A program made the position numbers and the translations under genes. This document shows positions 1 to 12,200 of a DNA stretch of 64,000 nucleotides, piece after piece. The stretch's first letter is position 1. Each line of letters starts with the position of its first letter. The notes beneath the pieces are model-generated. The model saw only the letters and a list, made by a program, of their open reading frames with translations, was not told where the DNA came from and did no database searches. Source of the stretch: Fragum whitleyi (taxonomy: Eukaryota; Mollusca; Bivalvia; Cardiida; Cardiidae); contig OX411544.1 of NCBI GenBank assembly GCA_948146395.1, forward strand, positions 92,987,232 through 93,051,231, read 5' to 3'.

Positions 1-339
1 AGGTGCCATGTACAGTGAGTGAGTCGACAAAGATCAATAGGCAACATTCTAGACCTCGCTCGATCTCGCCGATTTCGTTTTAAAATGAAGCAGTGCTAGG
101 CAGAATTACTTTTTTTTACAATAAATGCCTCTAGAAATATCAATGTTGTCGTCTATTTGTCAAATTTGTAAAACTTTATGCCAGCAAACCCCGATAGCGA
201 GATAATTGTACACATTTAATATGCGATCTTCAAATAGAGCTTGTGTGGTATTCAGCTATACACGCACAGAATGTAGACTTGAATCTTTTATTATTTGGCT
301 AAGTATTTTAATTGTTTCTTACATGTAGATCTAAAGAAT

Positions 340-482
340 TGCAATTATAAGGACCAAGTGTATTTTTCCCTGCGTTAATTGGAGTATATGTGCGTTATTT
401 GACATGTGCTAAGGCAATTGCACTTTATACTCCAATAAACGCGTAGAAAAATACACTCATCCCTATAATAAGGGACCACTTG
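340..482. repeat. Imperfect palindrome (GTGTATTTTT / AAAAATACAC arms)
   Basis: GGACCAAGTGTATTTTT at the left is mirrored by AAAAATACACTC and GGGACCACTTGG at the right, with CAATTGCACTTTATACTCCA inside. A related copy lies at 5007-5175, so this is a small foldback family. Confidence 0.6.
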
Positions 483-522
483 GTGCAGTAGTGCAGCCCG
501 GATAACGAAATGGTGTAAACCT

Positions 523-653
523 GGCCTGCGTTCAAGATGACAAAACGGTACAAACAGTTAGCCAATTATATCCTGCTTTGCACATGCACTTGCGTGCAAA
601 GCAGGCATAATTGGCGAACTGTTTGCACTGATTTGTCATCCTGAACGCAGGGC
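523..653. repeat. 130-bp palindromic MITE, full copy
   Basis: Arms CCTGCGTTCAAGATGACAAA and the reverse of ATTTGTCATCCTGAACGCAGG enclose a GCTTTGCACATGCA / TGCGTGCAAAGC stem. The same element occurs at 938-1026 (left side lost), 10953-11088 and 62101-62236. Confidence 0.8.
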
Positions 654-890
654 TGGAGTCTGTGGCCAAGTGGTTAGGATTGTGGCTTTGGGATTGAATC
701 CCGACAAGGCCACAGGAATTTTTCTGAGCAGAGAGTTTACTCCACGTTTCTTCTCTCCATCAAGGTGTATAAATGGGTACCTGTGAGAGTTGTAAGTCAA
801 AGTGCTGTGGCAGCCGATGAGCGCCGTTTGTTAACAGCCGACCTGCAATTTCGTGATTGGGGGTTAAAGTGTAAAGTCTTGTGAATATGT
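654..890 (+). mobile_element. tRNA-derived SINE, family 2
   Basis: A tRNA-like head (TGTGGCCAAGTGGTTAGGAT as A box, GGGATTGAATCCC as B box) is followed by a non-tRNA body ending near TAAAGTCTTGTG. It abuts the palindrome at 523-653. Confidence 0.6.
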
Positions 891-937
891 ACATCGTATT
901 ACAAAGTATTGAACTAAACTTTAACTTATAACTTTTG

Positions 938-1026
938 AATTATACCCTGCTTTACACTTGCCCTTGTATGCAAAGTGGGTATAATTTGCAAACAGTTTGC
1001 ACTTTTTTGTCTTTGAACACAGGGCA
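938..1026. repeat. Truncated copy of the 130-bp palindromic MITE
   Basis: TATACCCTGCTTTACA, GTATGCAAAGTGGGTATA and AAACAGTTTGCACTTTTTTG match the 523-653 element; the outer left arm is missing. Overlapping minus-strand open frames are not genes. Confidence 0.65.
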
Positions 1027-1470
1027 GTTTTGACTGTATATCTGAATTCCAGTAAGAGTACAAAGGCTTCTTTCTCTAAGTTTGATGCATAAATAATACA
1101 ATGTATCTTCAAATAACAAACACAAGTCCTTGTTCACAAAGACATGAAGATGATTTTTAATACAAAATTGATCACAGCTAGAGTCTTGATGAGACTATTC
1201 AAATGAGTACCCACAATTTAGGATTTGATTCACTTATGATGTAATTGGTTATACAGGAAAACCTGCCAAAGTGATGTCACTGGGAAATTTCTGCTGTCTT
1301 ACCCAGATGAAACAAACCATTTCAGACCATTCCTAATTATAAAAATTTTAATTGTAAAATCAATGAGCGTTGAAATTGAAGATACTACAAAATATTGTAG
1401 AAAACATTGAGGAAAAGCAGGAAATTGCTTGACACAAGTCATTTCTCTTAATACCTAAATGTTTTCCCTT

Positions 1471-1476
1471 TTTATT
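1471..1476 (-). terminator. Candidate TBCE poly(A) signal AATAAA
   Basis: AATAAA reads on the minus strand here, about 290 bases past the TBCE stop. It is a single hexamer in AT-rich sequence, so it may be a chance match. Confidence 0.3.
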
Positions 1477-1763
1477 GCATTTTAGGCCAAGAAAATCCAG
1501 TTTGTTGGAAAATGGTTACATACACAGGTTCCAAGGGATCTTATTTTCTTTTTGGAATTATCATAATTTTTCATATTTTATATAATACATTTTGTATTTT
1601 TTCAAAGAAATTAAGTTTAAGTTCATTGACAATTTTGTTGTCATTTTAGGTAGATTTTTCTTGATAACAGATAATGTTATTTTTGATATTGAGTCTGCCG
1701 TCACACATCTGTCTAACATTCTGGCACACATGATGTTCTATATATTAAATACAGCTGAATGTA

Positions 1764-1856
1764 CTACATTTTGACCTGTATAACATCACCAGATTCTATG
1801 GAATAGAAGGATAAATGTTTCTGGTCATTGTCTAGCTCGATTTCTTGCCCAACCAT
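1764..1856 (-). CDS. TBCE: TBCE exon 14: C-terminus and stop
   Basis: It encodes [20 protein letters not shown], then [10 protein letters not shown] and TAG. The human end is [28 protein letters not shown]. The acceptor is TCTTTTCAG. The stop is plus 1764-1766, and the 3' UTR extends to lower coordinates. Confidence 0.93.
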   Translation of the reverse strand: MVGQEIELDNDQKHLSFYSIESGDVIQVKM

Positions 1857-4800
1857 CTGAAAAGAACAAATTTATATGTAAAGAATGTCAGTGTAGCATT
1901 ATCAGGAAACTCAAAAAAATGTAAAATACAATTATCCTGAATTGTTATTGTTCTCAAGACTGGCAGATTCAATTATACCACTAAAACACTACTTTTAATC
2001 CTTTCCTGTTTTACAAAATTTTGGACCTGTTCAAATTCAAAGGTTTTGCAGACGAAAATTTAAAGTGGATTTTATTTGAAAAATAACCATTCAGTACGGT
2101 AGAAAATAGTGTGGAAAAAGAAGAAATTGCTTGTCAGAAGCAATTTCTTCTTTTTTTCACAATGTTTTCTCAATTATAAAACCAGAGGCACGTAAAAATC
2201 AGGGTTTAAACAGCAAAGGGTTAAAGAGAAATACCAATAAGTTGTTTGTTGTTACTAGAATGTAAACATGTTCTATGGGGGGACAGAGAAACTCTTTTAT
2301 TTCGAGTGCTAGATAGTAACAGTAAATAAATGTGAAATTGGAGGTATTTTCATTCAATGAAAGTTAGAGTAATGAATCTTTGTCTACAGGCTGATAGAAT
2401 GGTCATAGAAGTATGAGGAGAAACAGAGATATAACAGAAATACAATAGTTTCACTTAAAAGCTTAGCAAAGATTTCAAAAAGGTGTGCTTGTAAAACATT
2501 AATGCCTCTGAAACAGCGTTTTTTTCCATAAGTTTGACTTTGATAATTGACCATGATTTTGATGGATAAGCTTGACATTGAATGAATTGTCAATGTTGAA
2601 TAATGTCATGCCAAATGTGAGCAATTGTCATTCAAATAGTACAGCAAAATGTTAGGTTTTTGCAGAAGCTTGACCTTGACCTTGATGGATGACCTTGATT
2701 AATGTGTATTGATGAGAAGAACATATATGCCAAATATGAGCATTGTCACTCAAATCGTTTTGAAGCAAAATGTTAAGTTCCAGGCTAAGTTAATCATACA
2801 GACATACAGATGGACAGCCAAAAGACCGAGAGACACCGATAAAACAATATGTCGATGTGAATGAATAAAAAGTTTAAAATTCAAAGCAATAGCTTTGGCT
2901 TAAAGATATACATCAGCTGCAAGCAAAAATCAAATCTTAAAGGTTAAAACCTCTCTAAATGAAGTAAAAGAGAAATGAATCTTTGTCTAGCGGCTGATAT
3001 TATGGTCACAGAATCATAGAAAAAGTTTCAAAGCAAAAGCTTTAATAAAAACAGAGATTTGACACAGTTGCGTGAAAAACCTTAAGCAGGCATGATGGTG
3101 ACGCCCTGATGACCAGAATAGCCTCCCCTTTTCTACCAATAGATGAGCCAAAAAATGCACATCAGAATTGAAATACTCTACTGACTATTAAGTTCCCTTA
3201 ATTCTCAAAAGATTCAAGCTATTAAGGGAAATAAAGTCTAAAATCTAACTCTTTTAAATCCTTTATAAGAACCTAGGAGTAATATTGATCAAGTGATTAG
3301 TTAGTGTAGCGAGTGCCTATTAACTTGAACCTGACCTTTATGCAGAATACATTATTAACTATTAAGCTCATGAAAACAATTCCGTATGCACTTCGGCATG
3401 TGACAATCAAGCATGGACGTTCCGTAATACATTTTACATGCGTGGACTTAGTAGTATACCTGTATACAGATCACTTAGTTATGAAGCAGACAAGTCCAAA
3501 AAAGTCATTGGGAAGGAATTTTAGTTATTTCTCATCAAAAACCAAAAATCGCTTTAAAGAAAAATTGTAAATTGTTTCATCCAAATTTAAAGACCATTAA
3601 ATAAGATACTCATAACATGTTGTCAATGCACAAGATCACATGGGTGACCAAATATTGTTGACAGTAAATAGTTTGGGACATAATGGGTTTCACTTTAACT
3701 TAACAATTAAATTCTGCTGGTAAGTCGTGTTTTGTCAAAATGAAATGACCAATATTTAATTTATGTAAACCACAAAGGCCAGGCTCAGGTCAATATGCTT
3801 CCACTGAATTTAACAGTAAACCTGGTCCACATCAAGATTTTACCTTTTGGCTGATATAGGAGAGTTGTATTTCTGAGTCAATCTTATATAATCTATGGAC
3901 AAATGCCTTCAGCTTTTGGACAGTCATTGTACCTAAAAATAATGATTTAAACTAAATGTTAGTGTAAAACTGGGACTTACATTAGTTTGGCTGTTTGAAT
4001 GGGGTTTAACCAAGCTTATAACATTTATTCAGCTATATCTTGGTGGCTGCAGAACCTAACAATGGATTACTTCCATTACAGCAGCCTCCATCTACTATCC
4101 CACTTTAGGTTGTGGAACGGTAATAGTTCCCTACATTTTGAACCACATGTTCTTTCACAATGTTGACCGAAGTTTCCCACTGAAACCTCTGTTAACACTG
4201 TTAAAGTTCATTACCCTGGAAACGTTGCACAACTATTACGGTTCCACTACCTTAAGTTAATGACTATCCACCAATTGGTGAAACAAATAGGCACTTACTA
4301 GTCCTAGACTAAACTCTGCAATTTAAAGATCTTAAATAACTTTAACAACAGTCCCCTAGCATAATGTTGGCATATTAATGGATCAACCTTATAATATGCA
4401 GAAATTAAAGATAATGACAGCAGGACAAGACTTGATCATTGCAATCCTTTACAATCAAGAATTTTGATTGTTTAAATTGCATCATGTGGGAAAATCCATT
4501 GCACTTTATTTAGGTAAATAATGCAATAGGTATATCAGGGAAACCCCCAAACATCAATCTGAAAGTCCTGTGTTGTTGTAGGAACTCGAAAATTCCTCAA
4601 TCCCTTTTCGTAACCCTTCATCACTATTTAAGCAGATAAGAATTGAAATATTTGTAAAATAATTTTTGATAACAACCAATTGTTCTGATTCTGATCCGCA
4701 ATTCAACTAAGACTATCAATCAACCCTCTTCACCTTGCTCAATCATGCCAATTTTGTTATAAATGAAGCAATACTAGGCAGAAATAATTTTCTGATCATA

Positions 4801-6227
4801 AATACCACAAAGTTGTCATCTATTTGTGTCTCATTTTTAAATCTATGAGCTAGAAAAGTTTGCTAGCAATACATGTTAATATGCAATCTAAAAATAGATC
4901 TTACAAAAGTGTGTAGATCTTTATAAGTACATAAACTAGACTTGAGCCTTTTATTATTCGGCGGAGTATTTAAATTGTTCTTTACACATATATCTTAAAG
5001 ATTGCATTACAAGGGCCAAGTGTATCTGTCACTAAGTTTATTTGAGTATAAAGTGCAATTGCCTTAGCACATGGCTTAATAACAATGCCCTTTGGGCGTT
5101 ATTGGCCATTTGGTAATGCAATTGCACTTTATACTCCAATATACACAGTGCAAAATACACTCATCCCTGTAATATTTCTCACACGGATGGTCACTCTGTT
5201 TGTGTGGACTGTAGGACATTTTGGCCATGGACGTTTTGGCCAGGACATTTTGGCTAGGACATTTTGGCCACAATGTTTTTCAAAGTAGGACCCAAATATA
5301 TATAATAGATATATGATTGTTTATAACCATTTATTCTTTATTTTTTTCTTCTCATTTAATTAATTTTATATATGACATGTGTATTTGAAAGATTTAGATG
5401 TTATGTGAATAACAAAACTTCAAGAGATAAGGACTTATTTGTTTTTAAATTTATATGTTTTGGCCAAATATTTGCTATTTGGATATGAATTAGTTTTGAA
5501 ATTTTTGCTTTTATGATATGGCTTATCCTTTTTATGATGAGCCTATATTTGTACTAAGCTTTATATTGAAAATATATAGATCTATCCTATTTCCTATTTT
5601 ATAATCAATTATGACGGGGAGGTGGTGGGGCTAGCAAAATCTCAAAATCAAATTGTTTGTAATTAACAATTAAGTATTCAATATTGAATATATATTTAAT
5701 ATTGGTATTCCTAACTTCTGGCTCTCCTTACATTACCAGTTAGTTTGACTTAATAGTTATTGTCAAATTCTTCTGGCAAAAGGGGGGGAGGGTCTCATTT
5801 ATTTACTTAAATCATTTCCTTTGCCATTTGTTTCTACCACATTTTTTTTAATTATTTCTGAAAAAATGAATTTGATATTAAAACGATTTTAAGATTAAAT
5901 TTTAATTAATATTATATTCAAAATATTCTACAATTTCCTTCATAGTGAAGACCATTTAGCATTCTTCTTTAGATATAAGATAAAACAAGATGTGTTTGTG
6001 AAACACTAATGCCCCCGTAACAGCATTTTTTTTTCAAAGTTTAACCTTGACAGATGACCTTGACCTTGTCACATGACCTTGACTTTGGTAAGAGCAGATG
6101 CGGATCATTGAGATCTATCATCATGCCAAATATGAGCCTTGTATCTTGATTAGGCTTGAAGATATTGGCAAAGGATAAGTTTGGTTAAGTTTTCGGACAG
6201 ACGGACAAACAGATGGACGGACGGATG

Positions 6228-6258
<31 letters not shown>

Positions 6259-9200
6259 AGACGGACATGAGTAAAACAATATGCCCCCGATCTCTCGATA
6301 TGTGGGCATAAAAAATGTACAAAAACATCCAAATAGAAAAAGGAAAATTCTTGTTATCTTAATGACTGAAATTACAATAATGAAAGCTTCATATAATTGG
6401 TTATTCTCCTTTGAAATAACTTTTGGCTAAAAGGTCCTACTTTGAAAAATATTGTAGCCAAAATGTCCATGGCCAAAATATCCTTCTACTGTTTGTGTGA
6501 CTGAACTCAAATAATTATTGTACAATATCTATGATACCTGGAAGTTTTTTCTCCATCTCCTTCTTGTCTGGCATTGATGGACAGGTAATCCTCAAAACTT
6601 AAATACAACAAGAGGGCCATAGTGGCCCTTAATCGCTCACCTGAATGAACAATCTTAAAATGTTTTTCTAAGATTTGACCCCGTCACCTAGTTTTTGACC
6701 CCACTTGACCCAATTTCAAACTTGTCCGAGATTTCATCAAGATAATCATTCTGACCAATTTTCAGGTTGATTGGGCAAAAAATATGGCCTCTAGAGTGTC
6801 CACAGGGTTTTTCTAAGATTTGACCCCGTGACCTAGTTTTTTGACCCCACTTGACCCAATTTCGAACTTGTCCGAGATTTCATCAAGATAATCATTCTGA
6901 CCAATTTTCAGGTTGATTGGGCTAAAATTATAGCCTCTAGAGAGTCCAGAAGGTTTTTCTAAGATTTGACTCTGTGACCTAATTTTTGACCCCACTTGAC
7001 CCAAATTTGAACTTGTCCGAGATTTCATCAAGATAATCATTCTGACCAATTTTCAGGTTGATTGGGCTAAAAATATGGTCTCTAGAGTGTCCACAAGGTT
7101 TTTCTAAGATTTGACCCTGTGACCTAGTTTTTGACCCTACTTGACCCAATTTTGAACTTGTCCGAGATTATATCAAGATAATCATTTTGACCAATTTTCA
7201 GGTTAATTGGGCTAAATTATGGCCTCTAGAGTGTCCAAAAGGTTTTCTAAGATTTGACCCCTGTGACCTAGATTTTGACCCCACTTGACCCAATATCAAA
7301 CTTGTCCGAGATTTCATCAAGATAATCATTCTGACCAATTTTCAGGTTGATTGGGCTAAAAATATGGCCTCTAGAGTGTCCACAAGGTTTTCTAAGATTT
7401 GACCCCGTGACCTAGTTTTTTACCCCACTTGACCCAATTTCAAACTTGTCCGAGATTTCATCAAGATAATCATTCTGACCAATTTTCAGGTTGATTGGGC
7501 TAATAATATGGCCTCTAGAGTGTCCACAAGGTTTTACTAAGACTTGACCCTGTGACCTAGTTTTTGACCCCACTTGACCCAATTTCAACCTTGTCTGAGA
7601 TTTCATCAAGATAATCATTCTGACCAATTTTCAGGTTGATTGGGCTAAAAATATGGCCTCTAGAGTGTCCACAAGATTTTTCTAAGATTTGACCCCGTGA
7701 CCTAGTTTTTGACCCCACTTGACCCAATTTCGAACTTGTCCGAGATTTCATCAAGATAATCATTCTGACCAATTTTCAGAATGATTGGACTAAAAATATG
7801 GCCTCTAGAGTGTCCACAAGGTAAATGTTGACGACGGATGACGACCGACGCACGATGCACGACGGACGACGGACATCAAGTAACCCCAAAAGCTCACCTT
7901 GAGCACTACGTGCTCAGGTGAGCTAAAAAAGAAAGAAAATTGAAAACTCATCTTTAAATCTTTTTGTTGCATAAAACATTTTGCCGTTTTGTCAAGCTCA
8001 TTGACTGTCAATATGCCGTTTTGTCTGAGATGGGAACAAGGGTTAGTCATCTTGGTGGGTATATATGCGACAAGGTGATGTAATGTAAACTTTATATGTG
8101 GTGTGAGGCACTTATCCTGTTGAGAAAAAAAAATTGCTTTAAACACATTGTTAAATTTTGGGACATTCCAAGAAATCTGAGCCAAGCTGTTCCCGTAATG
8201 ATTAAGCAGAAAACAGGAGGTATAGGCTTAGATCAGACTGCATATTTATGCAGGCTGATCTAAAGCTATATTGTCTGCAAAATCTTTGAATATATAAAAA
8301 ATTGTCCTAAAAAGGGAAGGAGAATGGTCATAATCATAACAAGCTCATGAAAAAGCTGTATTTCTCATATTTCAGACACCTACCAAGAAAATAACATAAA
8401 TACATATATTAAACCACTTAGCATTAAATTATTGTTTGATGAATGATACCGTACCTAGTAAACTGTTTTTCAAAGAGGATGACTGTTTCTTCATTTCTGA
8501 ATCTTCAGGGGGACCCCATTCTGTAAACGCAATTATGTAACTTTTCATATTGAGCTCATATTGTAATTTAGAGGTATTGAAACTTATAAGCTTTCCCAAG
8601 GAAAAGGCTTAAAAGTTCTAAAGTTATCTTTTTTATTTTATTAATACTAGAAGTGTGCAGTAAATGCTTTAGCATAAACAGTCACTCCCTAACTCTCAAC
8701 AAGAATGTTCTAACATCCCTGATAACAAGGGAAGGGCTATAACCCACAGCTATTTTACAAATTATTCCAGGTTTGCCAAGGGCAGTTGACAAAGATTGGC
8801 CAGTGCATGTTGTTGATTTTTTTTTTGTGAATATATATTCAATTCTATAGTAAAAGATCTGCACAATTTCTTATAACTAGTCATCTAGTAATTTTTCAGT
8901 TACTCTTAACTAAGCCTTCAAATTGAACAAGATATTTTTGTTAAACACCAATGCCCCTGCTAATGTCATTTTTCAGAAAAAATTTCAACATAATTGACTT
9001 TTAAAAATAACTATGACCATGACTGCTGACTTTGAAAATGGTACCAACAATAAGGTCTTATCAAAAGTAATACATATGTGAAATATGACAACTTTTATGT
9101 AAAAGGTTTTTTTGGAAAAAATGCACAACAGACTGGATGAAAACAAAATGCTCCGATCTATCAATGGGGGGAGCATAAAAATTCCATTTCTAATCCAGTA

Positions 9201-12200
9201 ATTCCTAAAGTGTGTATACTCATGACATAGGAATATCCAGAACAAGGGGTTTTGAATTTTTTTTTTAAAGATTTAGGTCAACATTACTCCCACTTATCTA
9301 GAGCCCTACTTACTATCTACAAGTTCCTGATATCTAGGATGATGTTGTGTAAATTCTGCAGACGGGTTATTTTTACTCGGATCTTGGTTGCCCCCACTTT
9401 TCATCCAGTCTGTACCAAACCTCTTTAAATAGTCTATCTCGGCTCCCTTCCTCTCCTCTGGATCAATCTAGAAACAAGAGGCCCAAGAGGGCCTGTATCG
9501 CTCCACTGGCTTTAAAATCTTAAGACTTTCATTACATAAAGCTTACTTTAAATAAAAACATTAACACCCCGAAATTTCCTCAGACCTATTTAATAATGAT
9601 TAACTGGTTCTGGTCCATATTGCACCAAAATACTCAATCACAATGAACCTGCAAGCCTTTACCCATCTGATTAAAACACAAGGTTCAGAAGGAGATGTCG
9701 TTCAAAGATTTCGGGCTCAAAATAGGCCCCGCCTGCCACACCCATCTTTATGGACCAATCAAAATTTCTTGAACAATTTAAGTAAATAGTCACCCAAGAA
9801 ACATTCTGGTAAAGTTTCATTGAAATTGGCTGAGTGGTTCCTGAGGAGATATCGTTCAAAGATTTTGACCTGAAAATAAGCCACGCCCTGCCACGCCCAA
9901 ATCTATGGGCCAATCAAAATTTAGCAAATGATTTTTTTAAAAAGAGACACACAAGGAAAGGGTAAAGGGTCACCAGAAGATAATTCTTTTAAAGTTTCAT
10001 TGAAATCTGCCCAGTGGTTCAGGAGGAGATGTCGTTCAAAGATTTCGGGCTAAAAATATGCCCCGCCCTGCCACGCCCATTTTTTTAGGCCAATCAAAAT
10101 TTCTTGAACAATTTAAGTAAAGGGTCACCCAAGGAACATTCATGCCAAGTTTCATTGAAATCGGCCCAATGGTTTGGGAGGAGAAGGTTTTTAAAGATTT
10201 CAAAGTGAAAAAATGCCACCCCTGCCACGCCCATATTTGGGGGAAAATCAAAATTCTTTGAACAATTTAAGAAGAGGGCCACCAAAGGATCATTTCTACC
10301 AAGTTTCGTTAAAATCCCCTCATTGGTTTGGGAGGAGAAGATGTTTAAAGAAAAAGTTTACGCACTGACGGACGGACGCACGACGGACACTTCGCCATGA
10401 CAATAGCTCAGCTAAAAAGGAAACTATTTAGAAACACAAAGAAATGAAATTTAGGGTTGTGTATTAAAAAAATATAGACAGACAACTAGCCAGCTAGAGA
10501 AATGGACAGACAAACACAGGTAAAACAATATGTCCACCATCTTATAGGTACAGTGCAATAAAAATTCACTACTGATAATCAAAGTGTTATTTCACAAATT
10601 GAAATTATTCATTTAAACTTCAAGTTCAAATACATATTGTTGTCTGATATTTAGTTAAAGATATTTGCCATGAATTAAACACACCATGCTAACTGATTTA
10701 TTTGTCAATAAAATAACACTGTAGCTCGTGTTGAATATAATTTAATGTAACTTACCACTGTTCTGTTACAATTTTTCAAATACTTCAGTTTGGCAATAAG
10801 TAACTGTCTAACAGTGTCGAGGGTATCCAGTGTCATGATAGGATTTGACTTCAATCGTATGTCTTCTAGTCTAGCCAGTCTATTTAACTCATTTATACTG
10901 CTCCACTGCAAGATAAGTAAACATATTCATATCCTTCACTCTTTGTCCCATACAGCCCTGTGTTCAGAATGACAAAACAGTCCAAACTGTTGGCTAATTT
11001 CATCCTGCTTTGCAAATGCTCTTGTGGGAAAGCGGGATCAAAATTAGCTAACAGTTTGCACCATTTTGACAATCCTGAACACAGAGCAGATCTATCCAAA
11101 GAGATTGATTGGTAAAGTATTAAGAGTGGTTGCAATTTGAAAAAGAAAATGTTGCTTCTTACAAACAATTTCTTCTTTTTGCACCATGTTTTGCAAGCAC
11201 AAAATCATAGGGATACCAGAGGAAGGATTTGCCATTTAGCAAATAAATTTGACAAAGGTTAATAAAACTTCAAAAGTTGATAATATATAGGATATGGCGC
11301 ATTGTGAACTGTGACGGAAGATAAATGTCCTCCTTCCGCTCTCCTTTTCTATAATTTGAGCGTTGGTGAATAATCAAAACATCGTAACTACAGCTTAAAT
11401 AAGCTGTAGTTTCAATGTTATGTTCAATCATCTAAAGCATTTTCAAAAGAGGTTAAACTTCTATTAAGTACTTGCGTAATTAGCGTAATGGTAGTTACAC
11501 CATTGGTACTAATTAAGATTGGCTTATGGCTTGCACAGAAATGCAGTGTGATCTGGGCCCACACCACCTTCCTTGTACTCAATTATTGTAAAAAAAACCA
11601 AGAGAGCCATAGTGGCTCTAAATCACTCACCTGAATGAACTGTCTTAAATTTTTAAAAGTAGGTCTAGAAAAAAGAATGATGAATTTATGTCACTCAGCT
11701 AAACCATGATGTTACTTCTATACAACTATAGATTCCTTCATCACAATTTTCAGGTTGACAAAGAAGGTTTTACTAAGATTTGACCCTGTGACCTAGCTTT
11801 TGACCCCAGTTGACCCAATTACAAACTCATTTGAGATTTCATCAAGACAATCATTCTGACCAAATTTCAGGTTGATCAGGCAAAAAATGTGGCCTCTAGA
11901 GTGCATACAAGGTTTTTCTAAGATCTGACCTCGTGACCTAGTTTTTGACCCCTGTTGATCCAATTTCAAACTCATCTGGGACTTCATCAAGATGATCATT
12001 CTGACCAAATTTCAGGTTGATTGGGCAAAAAATGTGGCTTCTAGAGTGCATACAAGGTTTGTCTAAGATTTGACCCCGTGATCTCGTTTTTGACCCCAGT
12101 TGACCAAATTTCAAACTCATAAGGGACTTCATAAAGATGATAATTCTGACCAAATTTCAGGTTGATCGGACAAAATATGAGGCCTCTAGAGTGCATACAA

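Noticed and set aside
5076..5288. Overlapping frames on both strands
   Set aside because: They are a by-product of a palindrome and of CATTTTGGCC repeats at a TIR end.
6121..6332. Frames rich in [10 protein letters not shown] on the minus strand, and similar ones at 39215-39616 and 47161-47402
   Set aside because: They are translations of the GTCC/GTCT microsatellite in GCCCCCG elements.
6813..7772. Recurrent 71-78-codon frames ([10 protein letters not shown]...), also at 11793-12587 and 53672-54322
   Set aside because: Each spans one and a half 145-bp units of a non-coding tandem repeat; the unit length shifts frame every copy.
7805..8185. A 126-codon minus frame
   Set aside because: It begins in intron sequence and ends inside the 5' end of a Helentron-like element ([12 protein letters not shown] is its microsatellite).
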